In this document: one piece after another, positions 34,833-43,021 of the stretch | Position numbering within the stretch: the first letter of the stretch is position 1 | Layout: the number at the start of each line of letters is the position of its first letter | Assembly (NCBI GenBank): GCA_009602725.1 | Contig: WELB01000202.1 | Location: 92,784-143,689 of the forward strand | DNA: 50,906 nucleotides | From: Spirogloea muscicola | Taxonomy: Eukaryota; Streptophyta; Zygnematophyceae; Spirogloeales; Spirogloeaceae | Reading direction: 5' to 3' | Translations under genes and position numbers: made by a program | Notes under the pieces: model-generated | Databases searched by the model: none | What the model was told of the DNA's origin: nothing | The model's input: the letters and a program-made list of their open reading frames with translations, nothing else

Positions 34833-35275
34833 CTTTTCGGCCTTGGCTGTGGACGTACACGGGGCTCTCAGTTCCCAGTGGCTTGACCTGCTGGCCAGGC
34901 TTGCGCGGCGGGCTGTGTCCCGTGGGCGCGGCGAGCCGGCTGACTTCAACGCCGCTGGCTCCTGGGCCCAGGTCTACCGTATGAGACTGTCTGTATCCCT
35001 TCAGCGGTCCATGGCCCACGCTCTGCATCTGCGTGCTGGCCGTGCTCTCGTGCGGCCACTGGCTTTCGTCAGGGGGATAGTTTTCCGGCAGCTAGTCTGT
35101 CGGATCTGAGGCTCCTCACTCGTAACTACTGAGTGATCCATCCTCCCCCTGCTCTACCATAGCATCTTCAGACCCCTTTGTAGCTGCTCAATGCTTTTCT
35201 GCCCCTTCGAACCTTTGTCAATTCTTTTTTGGGCTGGCTTTTTGCAGCCCTTGCCCACATTGGGAGTGCCATTTC
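34833..35275 (+). mobile_element. LINE 3' fragment, second subfamily
   Basis: Encodes LAVDVHGALSSQWLDLLARL, GSWAQVYRMRLSVSLQRSMA, HALHLRAGRALV and, after a one-base frame change, SDLRLLTRNY with a stop at 35130..35132. It is clearly homologous to the LINE C-terminus at 24193 but diverged (for example VRGIVFRQLVC in place of SGSGQGTHFQ). The tail starts about 98 bp after the stop: TTTTTTGGGCTGGCTTTTTG then CAGCCCTTGCCCACATTGGG. Confidence 0.8.
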
Positions 35276-35287
35276 TTCTTCTTTTCG

Positions 35288-35345
35288 CAGCCCTTGCCCC
35301 CATTTGGAAGAAGTAGTTGGTTCTTCCCAATGGGGGCAAGGGCTG
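35288..35345. repeat. Near-perfect inverted repeat of two LINE tails
   Basis: Arms 35288..35312 and 35321..35345 are 25 bp with one mismatch around an 8-base loop. Similarity continues outwards (GTGCCATTTCTTC against GTGCCACTTCTTC). It is formed by a plus-orientation tail meeting a minus-orientation tail head to head. Confidence 0.85.
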
Positions 35346-35965
35346 TGAAGAAGTGGCACTCCGACTTCGAAGGGGCCAAAAAAGCTGGGAGAGCAGAAGC
35401 TGGGAGAGCCACTTTCTTTTCCTCTGGCCCCTTCGGAACTTTGTTCTTTTCTTTCCTTGGGCTGGCCAAACAGGAGAACCTCATGTATTTGAAACAAACG
35501 AAGGCCAAATGGCCAAGTACAAAGGCAAGCACATCTGAAGACCTACATAAGCCTACAGCAGATTGACCCGCTCAGTAACCACGGTCAATACATAAAGGAA
35601 GAAAGTGCTCGCCCACAGAGAAGGGGGGGCTAGCACAAGGTCGCTAATCGATGCCTGAATACTAGATGGCAGATACGAAGCCCTTTCTGCCACCAACTAG
35701 AGCTCGCCCAGCTTTCTGGTGCAAAGCATTAGCGTGAGCACGCTGCAAACAGGCCGAAACTCGTCGTCGCAAGAACGACAGATATGCAGCTCGCAAGCCC
35801 ATCTCAGCCGGGAACACATTTGCATGTCGTGTGTAGCCTAGCTATGTCTTGAAGGAGAGGAAGGAAACGAGGACTTCAGCAGCCAAAGATGTCGACTGCC
35901 GCTGGCAGGAGCTGATCACAGTGGGGGTAATCGGAGTAGTGCCAAACACAGCCACCGCCCTCAAC
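35346..35965. other. Repeat remnants and unassigned DNA
   Basis: It contains the shared 34-bp block (35484..35517) and a minus-orientation LINE end near 35565..35640 (the stop of an RGY end, then GAAAGTGCTCGCCCACAG). 35645..35960 shows no supported gene or repeat. Confidence 0.45.
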
Positions 35966-35974
35966 TGGAAGTCT

Positions 35975-36165
35975 TTCTTCCAGGACCCTAGCATCGCTGA
36001 TCTGCGGCTGCTCAGCAGGGGTTACTGAGTCAAATCGTAATTGCTTTGTGTCTTCTTGTGCTTGTTTTTCTTAGCGCTTCCCCTGGCTCCCTTCTCGTAC
36101 TTTGTCCGTTCTATTTTGGGCTGGCTGTTCCAGCCCCTATCCTCGATGGGCGAGCTCTTTCTTCT
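35975..36165 (+). mobile_element. 5'-truncated LINE copy
   Basis: Encodes SIADLRLLSRGY with a stop at 36026..36028, then a 3' UTR very like that of the long copy (CTTAGCGCTTCCCCTGGC) and the hairpin GGGCTGGCTGTTCCAGCCCC about 90 bp after the stop, ending in GGGCGAGCTCTTTCTTCTTC. Confidence 0.8.
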
Positions 36166-36295
36166 TCTAGCACCGCGCGCCTTCTCTCTAGCACGCCTAA
36201 ACGCTTGTCGGCCCCTCCGAACCCTTGTCAATTTCCTTTTGGGCTGGCTTATCACAGCTCTTGCCCCCATTTGGAGTGCCACTTCTCTAGCAGCC
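36166..36295 (+). repeat. SINE-like repeat joined to LINE-type tail
   Basis: CACCGCGCGCCTTCTCTCTA, then CGGCCCCTCCGAACCCTTGT, then TTTTGGGCTGGCTTATCACA and GCTCTTGCCCCCATTTGGAG. It is the plus-strand version of 34645..34775 inverted and the clearest full-length example of the short family. Confidence 0.65.
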
Positions 36296-36546
36296 AAATT
36301 CTCTGATACCAGCAGTTGCTTCCTCCACGCGCCCGGCCCGCTGGCTCGCATCGCAAGGCGGGCACCGCGGCGCGGGCTCTCCGGCGGCGGCGGCGGCGGC
36401 GGGCGACTACTGCCACGGGAAGCGGAGTCACATCCGGCGCACGTCTGCGCTCTGCCGGCCGCACGCTGGTCGTCACGAAAGCCGGCTCAGTGGTCGCGAT
36501 CGACAGGGAGGAGCGATCAGTCGAAGAGTCCGCTGCGCCCGCTGGG
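36296..36546. promoter_or_regulatory. Upstream region of the SCI1/HEL117-like gene
   Basis: About 250 bp between the repeat block and the start codon. It is GC-rich with a CGG run (36382..36399). Promoter or 5' UTR by position only. Confidence 0.35.
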
Positions 36547-38629
36547 ATGAGCTCCTCGGAGGAGGACCGGGGCCATCGCCGGCGCCGGCACCACTCCGCG
36601 CAAGATGACGGCCTCGTCAAGCGGCGGAGGGCGAAAGGAGGCGAGGACGCGGCTCCTGCGCAGGAAGAACAGTTGCCGCCACCCGCTGCCAGAAAGCGCA
36701 GAAGGGAGCGCGAGGAGACGAGCGATCGGTCGGGCAGCGACGGCAGCGGGAGCGGCGGCAGCAGCAGCAGTAGCGAGAGCTCCTCCGAAGGTGCCTGCCT
36801 CGTGTCGTGGCGCTGCCGCAAGCGTCTGCCACATCGACCCAGGCCTGTCAGTCCGCCAAGCCCAGAGGCCTCTAACCACTGCTGCAGCTGTTGCTTGCTG
36901 CCAATTCCATTCTATAGAAGCTTAGAGTAAGTAATTCTGATTGGTACACTCCATGGTCAGATTCAAATCCAGCCAGTACCTGTGCGTCTTGGCAGTTTCA
37001 ATTGGACTACAGACTAGGTATGACTGGGTTGCCGTTCAATCCTGCTGCTGAGTTGAAGCTGCAAGATTAGTAAGAATGCTCACGTATAGACCTGTGCTGC
37101 TGCGGCGCTCTTGTGTCACAAAGATGAGAAGCGAAAGAAGCGGAAGAAGGATGAGAGACGACGAAGGAGGAGGGAAGAGAAGGAGGAGCGTAGAAGGAGG
37201 AGGAGTAGAAAGGAGGAGGACAGAAGCAGCGGAAAGAAGGCCAAGAAACCTGACAAGCACATGAAGAAGGATAAGGAAAAGCTACGTCTGCTTGGAGAGG
37301 CAAAAAAGTTTCTGCTAGGTAATGTTCTCAGTGGATTGCATAGCCTGTTGTGAAGCAGAAGGACTTATGCACAACACATCATAGGTGTATTGCTTCTTCC
37401 TTGATTCAGGCATTTCTTGCAGCTGTCATCAAGTTCAACAAGAGCTGCCATGTTGCTGCTGAGGTGCTCTAGATTTTTTGATGGAGAGGTCGTAGTGATG
37501 AAAACGGTTGTTCTTCCATGCACTTATGTAGTTCTCCTGCCTCTTCCTGCCTGCTCAGAGCATCAAGCTGAGCTTTCATCAAAGAGAGAACCTAGTCTCC
37601 CTTCTATGGATCCAACAAAGGTATGACTGTTGACCCCAGCTTTTAGTGGCGCCAAAATATGAAGGAGCCAATTGCAGTAATACATTAGCTGGTGATGGAG
37701 GTTGCCCTTCTTGTCTGCATTTGCAGATTGACAAAATAGCTGAGGACGACTACTTCCTCAAGAATGCCGAGTTCTCGACCTGGTTAAAAGAAGGTCGCGG
37801 TGTATACTTCTCAGACCTGTCCTCGGAGCAGACGCACGACCTTTTCCAAACTTTCACAACTCTCTGGAACTCTGGCCATCTGCCAGTGAAGTACTACGAA
37901 GGCATCGAGAAGGCACCACGTACAGCGCATGCTTGGGCTATCAGAGGCAGAGGAGACAATGGTGCACTTGGTAGGCTGATAATCACGGCTGAAGCTCTGC
38001 AATCGCTTTAGAACAGTCCTGGAAATCAAGGTTTGCCAATTGGGTCTTGCACTGACCTTGGAGTGGATACATCAACTTCTCTGCAGATGCTGCTGAGGAG
38101 GAAGACGGCAAGTTGGCCCAGAGGGCATTGGATAAACGGGAGATGAAGAAGGTGCAGAAGGAACACAATCTGGCCATGGATGAGCTTCTGCCCAAGGCGA
38201 CAGGAAGGGAAGCCCTGCTTGAGAAGAAAGCCATCCGAAGGGAGCAGTCCCGTGCCAGAGATGTGAGCCCAGAGCTCATGCGTGAGAAAGATCTGCTTGG
38301 CGGCGGCGATGACTTCCAGGCCAGGTACACCTCCTCCTGGACGATTTTGACGTGCCATCTGTTTGTCAGCAAGCCAGCTTCTGATTTAGCAAGGTATGAT
38401 TGTTATCTTGGTGGTCAGTTATCGAGAAGTCTGAAAGGATCTTTTACCTTGTAGACTGGCACGAGAGAGGGCATGGCGGGAGAAGAAGGCGTCACAGAAG
38501 GTGGAAGCTCTGCAGTCGAAGCAGGCAGATTTCCGAGACAAAGAGTCTGCCAAGATGGACATATTCAAGAGCATGGTGAATGCAGCCGGAGGAAGGATCG
38601 TGATACCAAAGCGAGCAAACCCTGGATGA
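36547..38629 (+). CDS. SCI1 / HEL117-like nuclear protein
   Basis: Six exons (36547..36790, 37124..37318, 37559..37620, 37727..37970, 38087..38324, 38455..38629) close exactly to 385 residues. The N-terminal 150 residues are charged: a Ser/Glu and Arg-rich head with a poly-Ser stretch, then a Lys/Arg/Glu block (KRKKRKKDERRRRRREEKEE), probably nuclear localisation. The central domain, EDDYFLKNAEFSTWLKEGRG, VYFSDLSSEQTHDLFQTF, LPVKYYEGI and APRTAHAW, is the conserved core of plant style cell-cycle inhibitor 1 (SCI1). The C-terminal part (MDELLPKATGREALLEKKA, DLLGGGDDFQARLARERAWR, then helix) is found with that core in fungal proteins annotated as HEL117. These proteins are nuclear, and plant SCI1 restrains cell division. 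Its biochemical role here is unknown. The 62-nt exon 3 is the weakest junction but fixes phase on both sides. Confidence 0.88.
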
Positions 38630-39440
38630 TAGCACAATTTGGGCATAGTTTGTGCAGATTGCAACTTATGTTGCAGGCTGAAAGCCATTTGTCCTTAGGT
38701 TGTGCGAGCAAGTGCAGCATGTGTGTCCCTGCAAGCCTTGCCTCGCTTACTCGTGTGACCTTCTGGGATCAAGGGTCATGGTGACATTTCTAGTAGGAGC
38801 TGCATAGGCTCTTGCCCAATCCTCCATGACTATTGTGTTCCTCTTGCTGCAAGTAATCTGCTAACCTCCATGCCCGTGGATGGTAGGATGTGCATTGCTA
38901 TGAGAGGGAGGCGCAGCCCTTGTGCAGGTCAGAGGCAGGTGGCTGAGAAGCAGGGAGCTGCTGGGAGCTTCTGAAGGCTTCGCTGGGCCCAGATTCAAAG
39001 GATGTGTTACAAAGGTGCTCACAAAGGTGAGCACCTGTGCCACCGGGAGAAGAGCTGGGGCCAGGGTCTCTGTTGTTGAGTATGGTTGTTTGCTGAAACA
39101 GCAGTTCGGCTGAGGAATAATAGGACTCAGCCCAGTAGACCGTGAAAATGTTGCCTTAAAAACGGGGGTGACCCCGGGACATCAGACTCATTCTTGTTCT
39201 GAGGCAACTGCGCCTGCTTCCATGCCTTAGCTATGGTCGCCACTCATCCTGGGTGCGGGTTGAAGCTGTGCTACTCTCAACCATGAGCAAATCTGCGTCT
39301 GTATTCGTGGAAGGGGCGGATTTCTGGTACTTTGAAGAGCACTTCTTCGTAGAGGCGCAAATGCCCAGCCGGTCACGAAGTGGGCCGAGAAGTAGTGAAC
39401 TATAGCCAGAGGTGCAACATCAACAGTTTTGGAGGAGCTT
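38630..39440. other. Intergenic stretch without supported features
   Basis: Downstream of the SCI1-like gene. It contains the short local direct repeat AAGGTGCTCACAAAGGTGAG near 39011..39030. No gene or named repeat family is supported. Confidence 0.4.
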
Positions 39441-39449
39441 ATTCCTCTT

Positions 39450-39860
39450 GGGCTGGCCTCTCTGGAAGATTAGCAGTCAGTCCAAGGGGGGAAGAAGGCG
39501 TGCGGTGCGCATGACATGGGAAGGAGGCAAATGCATGCCGGTACACTGTTTGTAAGAGGTAAGCTCATCCAAAGGTGGCGAGGGCTGTGACAATCAGCGC
39601 AAAATAAGTGGACAAGGTCCAAAGGGGCCGAAAAGTGCTGACACATTATTGTGCGAGTAACACAAAAGGGGTACTTTGGTGGCTCGCTATGCTGCCTTTG
39701 TCGGTGGGAAACAGCAGGCCGTGCAAGTCGGTGGAGTAGGTCGAGCCACCAAATCTCGAAACGCCCCGTGGACGTTAACTGCAAGCGCGACAAACTCGCC
39801 GCCAGCGGGGCGCTTACAGCACACCGACTCAAGTTGCTACTGGATGCTCAATACCCCTGG
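39450..39860 (-). mobile_element. Nested SINE-like repeat and degenerate LINE fragment
   Basis: 39490..39556 is a minus-orientation SINE-like copy (GGCGTGCGGTGCGCATGACA ... ACACTGTTTG). 39575..39625 is a minus-orientation tail (GGCTGTGACAATCAGCGC, then GGACAAGGTCCAAAGGGGCC). At about 39800..39700 the minus strand encodes LTSTGRFEIWWLDLLHRLAR, matching the LINE segment DTHGALGARWLELLTQLAR. There are several disruptions. Confidence 0.6.
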
Positions 39861-39949
39861 TGAGCAGCCGAGAGCTCCTCCTCTTGTACGAGCTTCGTTG
39901 CTTTGGAGTAAGGAGCGCAAGTACTTTGACCAAAGACCTTGTCCATTGT

Positions 39950-40290
39950 TCTCGGCTTGCCATGAATTCTGTGTACCGACGGCTGGTCTTTCTGACTTGC
40001 GGCTCCTGACTAGAGTTTATAAGTGATTACCCTACTGGGAAAATTTGAAGTGGGTCTCCCACTGGGGCCAAGGGCTGTGAGAAGCCAGCCTGAATAAAAT
40101 TGACAAGGTTTGAAGGGGCCAAACTACGAAGGGGCCAAAAGCGCTAGCACAGAACTGGTGTATGATGAACCACTCAATAAGTACGAGTGAGGAGCCTCCA
40201 ACCCGACAGACTAGCTGCCGGTAAACAATCCCACTGTCGAAAGCCTGAGGCTGCAGCGAGAGCACGGCCAGCACCCGATCCCCTCCCACC
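39950..40290. mobile_element. Two LINE ends in opposite orientation
   Basis: Plus strand near 39985..40025 reads LSDLRLLTRVYK, stop. Minus strand 40290..40174 reads RALAAASGFRQWDCLPAASL then GWRLLTRTY, stop. Between them a minus-orientation tail (40050..40130: GGGCTGTGAGAAGCCAGCC and two copies of GAAGGGGCCAAA) follows the second end in its own orientation. These are therefore remnants of at least two insertions. Confidence 0.65.
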
Positions 40291-40549
40291 GCCGGGCGGC
40301 GACCCGAAGCGGCGGAACTCGGACGGCCGGACGAGACGGTTCGGTTGGGGGCGTGAACGTGGCGGCGCCGCACGGGCCGCGGGTGCCCGAAGCTTCCGGC
40401 CCGTCAGTCGAGCAGGCCGGTGACGTCGGCGGAGGGGGGGGGCGCCCTGGAGACAGCCCTCGCCCCCGCGTTGTTCCTTTCTCTTGGGCGGCGGGCCTCT
40501 CACTGTCAATGCCTTATAGCGGAAAAGAAGAAGGGCTAGCCCATTCTTC

Positions 40550-40605
40550 GTTTACCTTCTCTCGCCCATTGAGGATAGGGGCTGGAAAAGCCGTCTCCTC
40601 CACAC
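40550..40605 (-). repeat. Solo LINE tail
   Basis: In plus sense TCTCGCCCATTGAGGATAGG GGCTGGAAAAGCCG, the hairpin end with no coding part. It lies upstream of the small membrane-protein gene, before a CGG-rich stretch (40720..40745). Confidence 0.6.
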
Positions 40606-40986
40606 TGAGAAAAGCCTTATTGTTCTGGTCCCGTTATTAGTCATCGGCGAGGCCACCGTAAGTCGGCGCCGCGGCGGTCGGGCGGCCAGTCTCTGCGACC
40701 AGCGGCAGGCGCGTCGGAGTCGGCGGCGGCGGCGGCGGCGGCGGCGTTTGCGGCGGCCGCGTTTGCGGCGGCCGGCGGGCAGGCCAGCGGCCAGCGGCAG
40801 GGCGAGGCGGGAAAGCGGCACTATTGCCGACTGCAGCCAAGCGCAGGGAGGCCCGGCGCCGTCGTGCCGAGTCGCCTCTGCCCGCTGGCGGAGGAGGAGG
40901 AGCGGCCATCGCAGTGGCGGCGCTTGCCGCTGGCGCACTTAGTGGGGCAGTCCACTCGCCGGCCTCCCTGCCATGTCTGGCAACCC

Positions 40987-41487
40987 ATGTCAGGAAAGCC
41001 TGGAGGAGGAGGCTCATCGCCAGTAGAGAGTACCCGGGTTGTTGTCGCAAGCGATAGGCGCAGTTGGTTGCGGCTGCCGAGGCGAAGGCGAATCCTGTCC
41101 ACGAACAAGTCCTTCTTGGAGCTCCCTCTGCGTCCACGCTCCAAGCCCGTAGCAGAGGACCAGGATGGGGAGGCCAGAGACTCAGTGGAAACGGAGAAGT
41201 CAAGGGCGAAGCAAGCCATGGCCTTCTTGGCGAGAGCTGTAAGGCAGGCCTGCAAGTTGCCAGGCTTGCTTACGCGTACGGCAGGCGAGCTGCTGCTCAG
41301 CCTCCTTGGATTTGCAGCCGCTGTTGTAGGTATTGTCGTGGCAGCCCTTGGCATCTGCTGTGTTGGGTTGATCCTCTCCATCTACATTCTCTTCCTAATG
41401 ATCCTTCAGAAAGTAGGGCTTGCCCCTGCTAGGCTAGAGGAGAAGAAGAGGTCGTTGTGGAGTAAATTTCATTCCATTGTCGATTAG
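40987..41487 (+). CDS. Small membrane protein of unknown family
   Basis: A single open frame of 166 codons from the ATG at 40987; the frame is open further upstream (to 40864) without an ATG. A basic, Ser/Arg-rich N-terminal half is followed by about 40 strongly hydrophobic residues, LLLSLLGFAAAVVGIVVAAL then GICCVGLILSIYILFLMIL. These are long enough for a helical hairpin or two spans and end in a charged tail (RLEEKKRSLWSKFHSIVD). The basic N-terminus could be an organelle-targeting sequence. The clean boundary between charge and hydrophobicity and the low chance of such a run at random favour a real gene. I recognise no family. An upstream 5' exon is possible. Confidence 0.55.
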   Translation: MSGKPGGGGSSPVESTRVVVASDRRSWLRLPRRRRILSTNKSFLELPLRPRSKPVAEDQDGEARDSVETEKSRAKQAMAFLARAVRQACKLPGLLTRTAGELLLSLLGFAAAVVGIVVAALGICCVGLILSIYILFLMILQKVGLAPARLEEKKRSLWSKFHSIVD

Positions 41488-42329
41488 ACCCTTTGTCGAT
41501 GCGGTCCTCCAGAAGACATGACAAGATGCTTAGAGAGTAAGCTTAGGTAGCTGAGACACAGTGCATACCAAGGCATGCTGCTTCTTGTGTTCCCTTGCAG
41601 TTGCCCTTGTACAATAGTCGGGATTGAGAGAAACTTTTCATTACTCTAAGCTGTTACAAACGTCGACAGACTTTTACTACCTTCTTGAAATCCTGCAAAG
41701 TTGTTTTAGATTGGCAGTGTTAGTGTGGACAGCCATTGGTTGTCCATTGTTTCGGAGATTGTACGTGGGACACTTTATAGCAACTCTTGAGGCAACAAGC
41801 TGGTGCTAAGTGGCTTGCTTCTGAATGCATCTGCTTGCTGTACATTCATCCCATTTACCATTGCCGTTGGACATTGACAGTGGCCTATGTTGTGCTTGCT
41901 TGCTGGGCACCTTGGGCACAGTATCACAGTATCACCTTGTTTGAAACCAGTGATTTCATTTGCAACAAGTTGTTTCAAGTTGAATCTAACAGTGAGTGCG
42001 GGAAGAGCTTGCAGTGATATAGCATGTCTGACAGTAGCGCAAGTGTGATACACTTTGGACTTGGCGCTAACATTTGGTGCCATCCATTTTGAAAAGCTTT
42101 TGCTCAGTAAGTGTTGCTTGCTCCTTTGTGATTGGCCCCAAATTGTGCAATCTGTGATCGTCCTTGGGGCTTTTGGCAGCTCTTAGGGCAGACTTCCCTT
42201 ACAGCACGCAAAGAGATTGCGTGCCTCTGAAGAAGCAAACGAAGTCGCTGAGCTGGGATGGGATTTCCGGCCCATTTTCCAGATACGGTAGTCTCCTCCT
42301 GCCCGAGGTCATCCCCACTGCCTGACAGC
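41488..42329. other. Intergenic, no supported features
   Basis: AT-richer sequence after the membrane-protein gene. Short open frames on both strands lack any recognisable domain. Probably 3' UTR and spacer. Confidence 0.4.
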
Positions 42330-42552
42330 TCTGCATGTCACCGCGCCTCTGGCTCTGGCCAGGGGACCCACTTCCAGGAGCCCAGCATCTCTGATCTGCG
42401 GCTGCTTAGCAGGGGTTACTGAGTGTCTCGTAGCAGCTTTGTTTCTGTTACTTAGCGCTTCCCCTGGCCCCCTTCTCGTACTCTGTTCATTCTTTTTCGG
42501 GCTGGTTGTTCCAGCCCCTATTCTCAATGGGCGAGCACTTTCTTCTGCATGT
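42330..42552 (+). mobile_element. Recent 5'-truncated LINE insertion with target-site duplication
   Basis: The insert (about 42339..42543) carries the last 24 or so LINE codons (ASGSGQGTHFQEPSISDLRL, LSRGY, stop at 42420..42422), the full 3' UTR and the hairpin GGGCTGGTTGTTCCAGCCCC. Read by eye, from the CCTCTGGC near 42346 to the end it matches the reverse complement of 24067..24277 with no difference that I found. Direct repeats TCTGCATGT flank it (42330..42338 and 42544..42552). Six bases (CACCGC) at the 5' junction are not in the parent. It is a dead-on-arrival copy of the long element's subfamily. Confidence 0.88.
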
Positions 42553-43021
42553 GGACTGAGCACGCAACTGCTGCACAAGGAGCAGGTCTGAATAGAGCGT
42601 TCTTTCGTGAAGAGGCAGTGGCCGAGAGCTTCCAGCCCGGGAGGGAAGAGACAAGCGAGCAGCCCAAGCAGACGGGGGCCGATCAGAGCAAAAGGCCGTC
42701 AGAAAGTCCCGAGAAACATGAATCCATGGAAGGGATGTACAACTGTCCATGTGCTGGTCTTTGGACTCGGCCACTCAGGCCATCCACCACTCAAGACACA
42801 CTTCATTGCCCTGCTCGCAGGCCGGGCTCCCCTCTGCCGCCGCCGCCGCCATTGCCGCTTCCGGCGCCGGCGCTGCGGCATCCGCCGTGCGAGCGCCCGC
42901 TGCGCGCCCGCTTTGCTCGGCCTGGCGGCGTCCGAGGCCCGAACTCGGGCCAGCCACGACCACGACGGCCCGCCGTCAGGGCTGCCACGCCTGGCCAAGG
43001 CCGGCGCCGGTCCTGGCGGCG

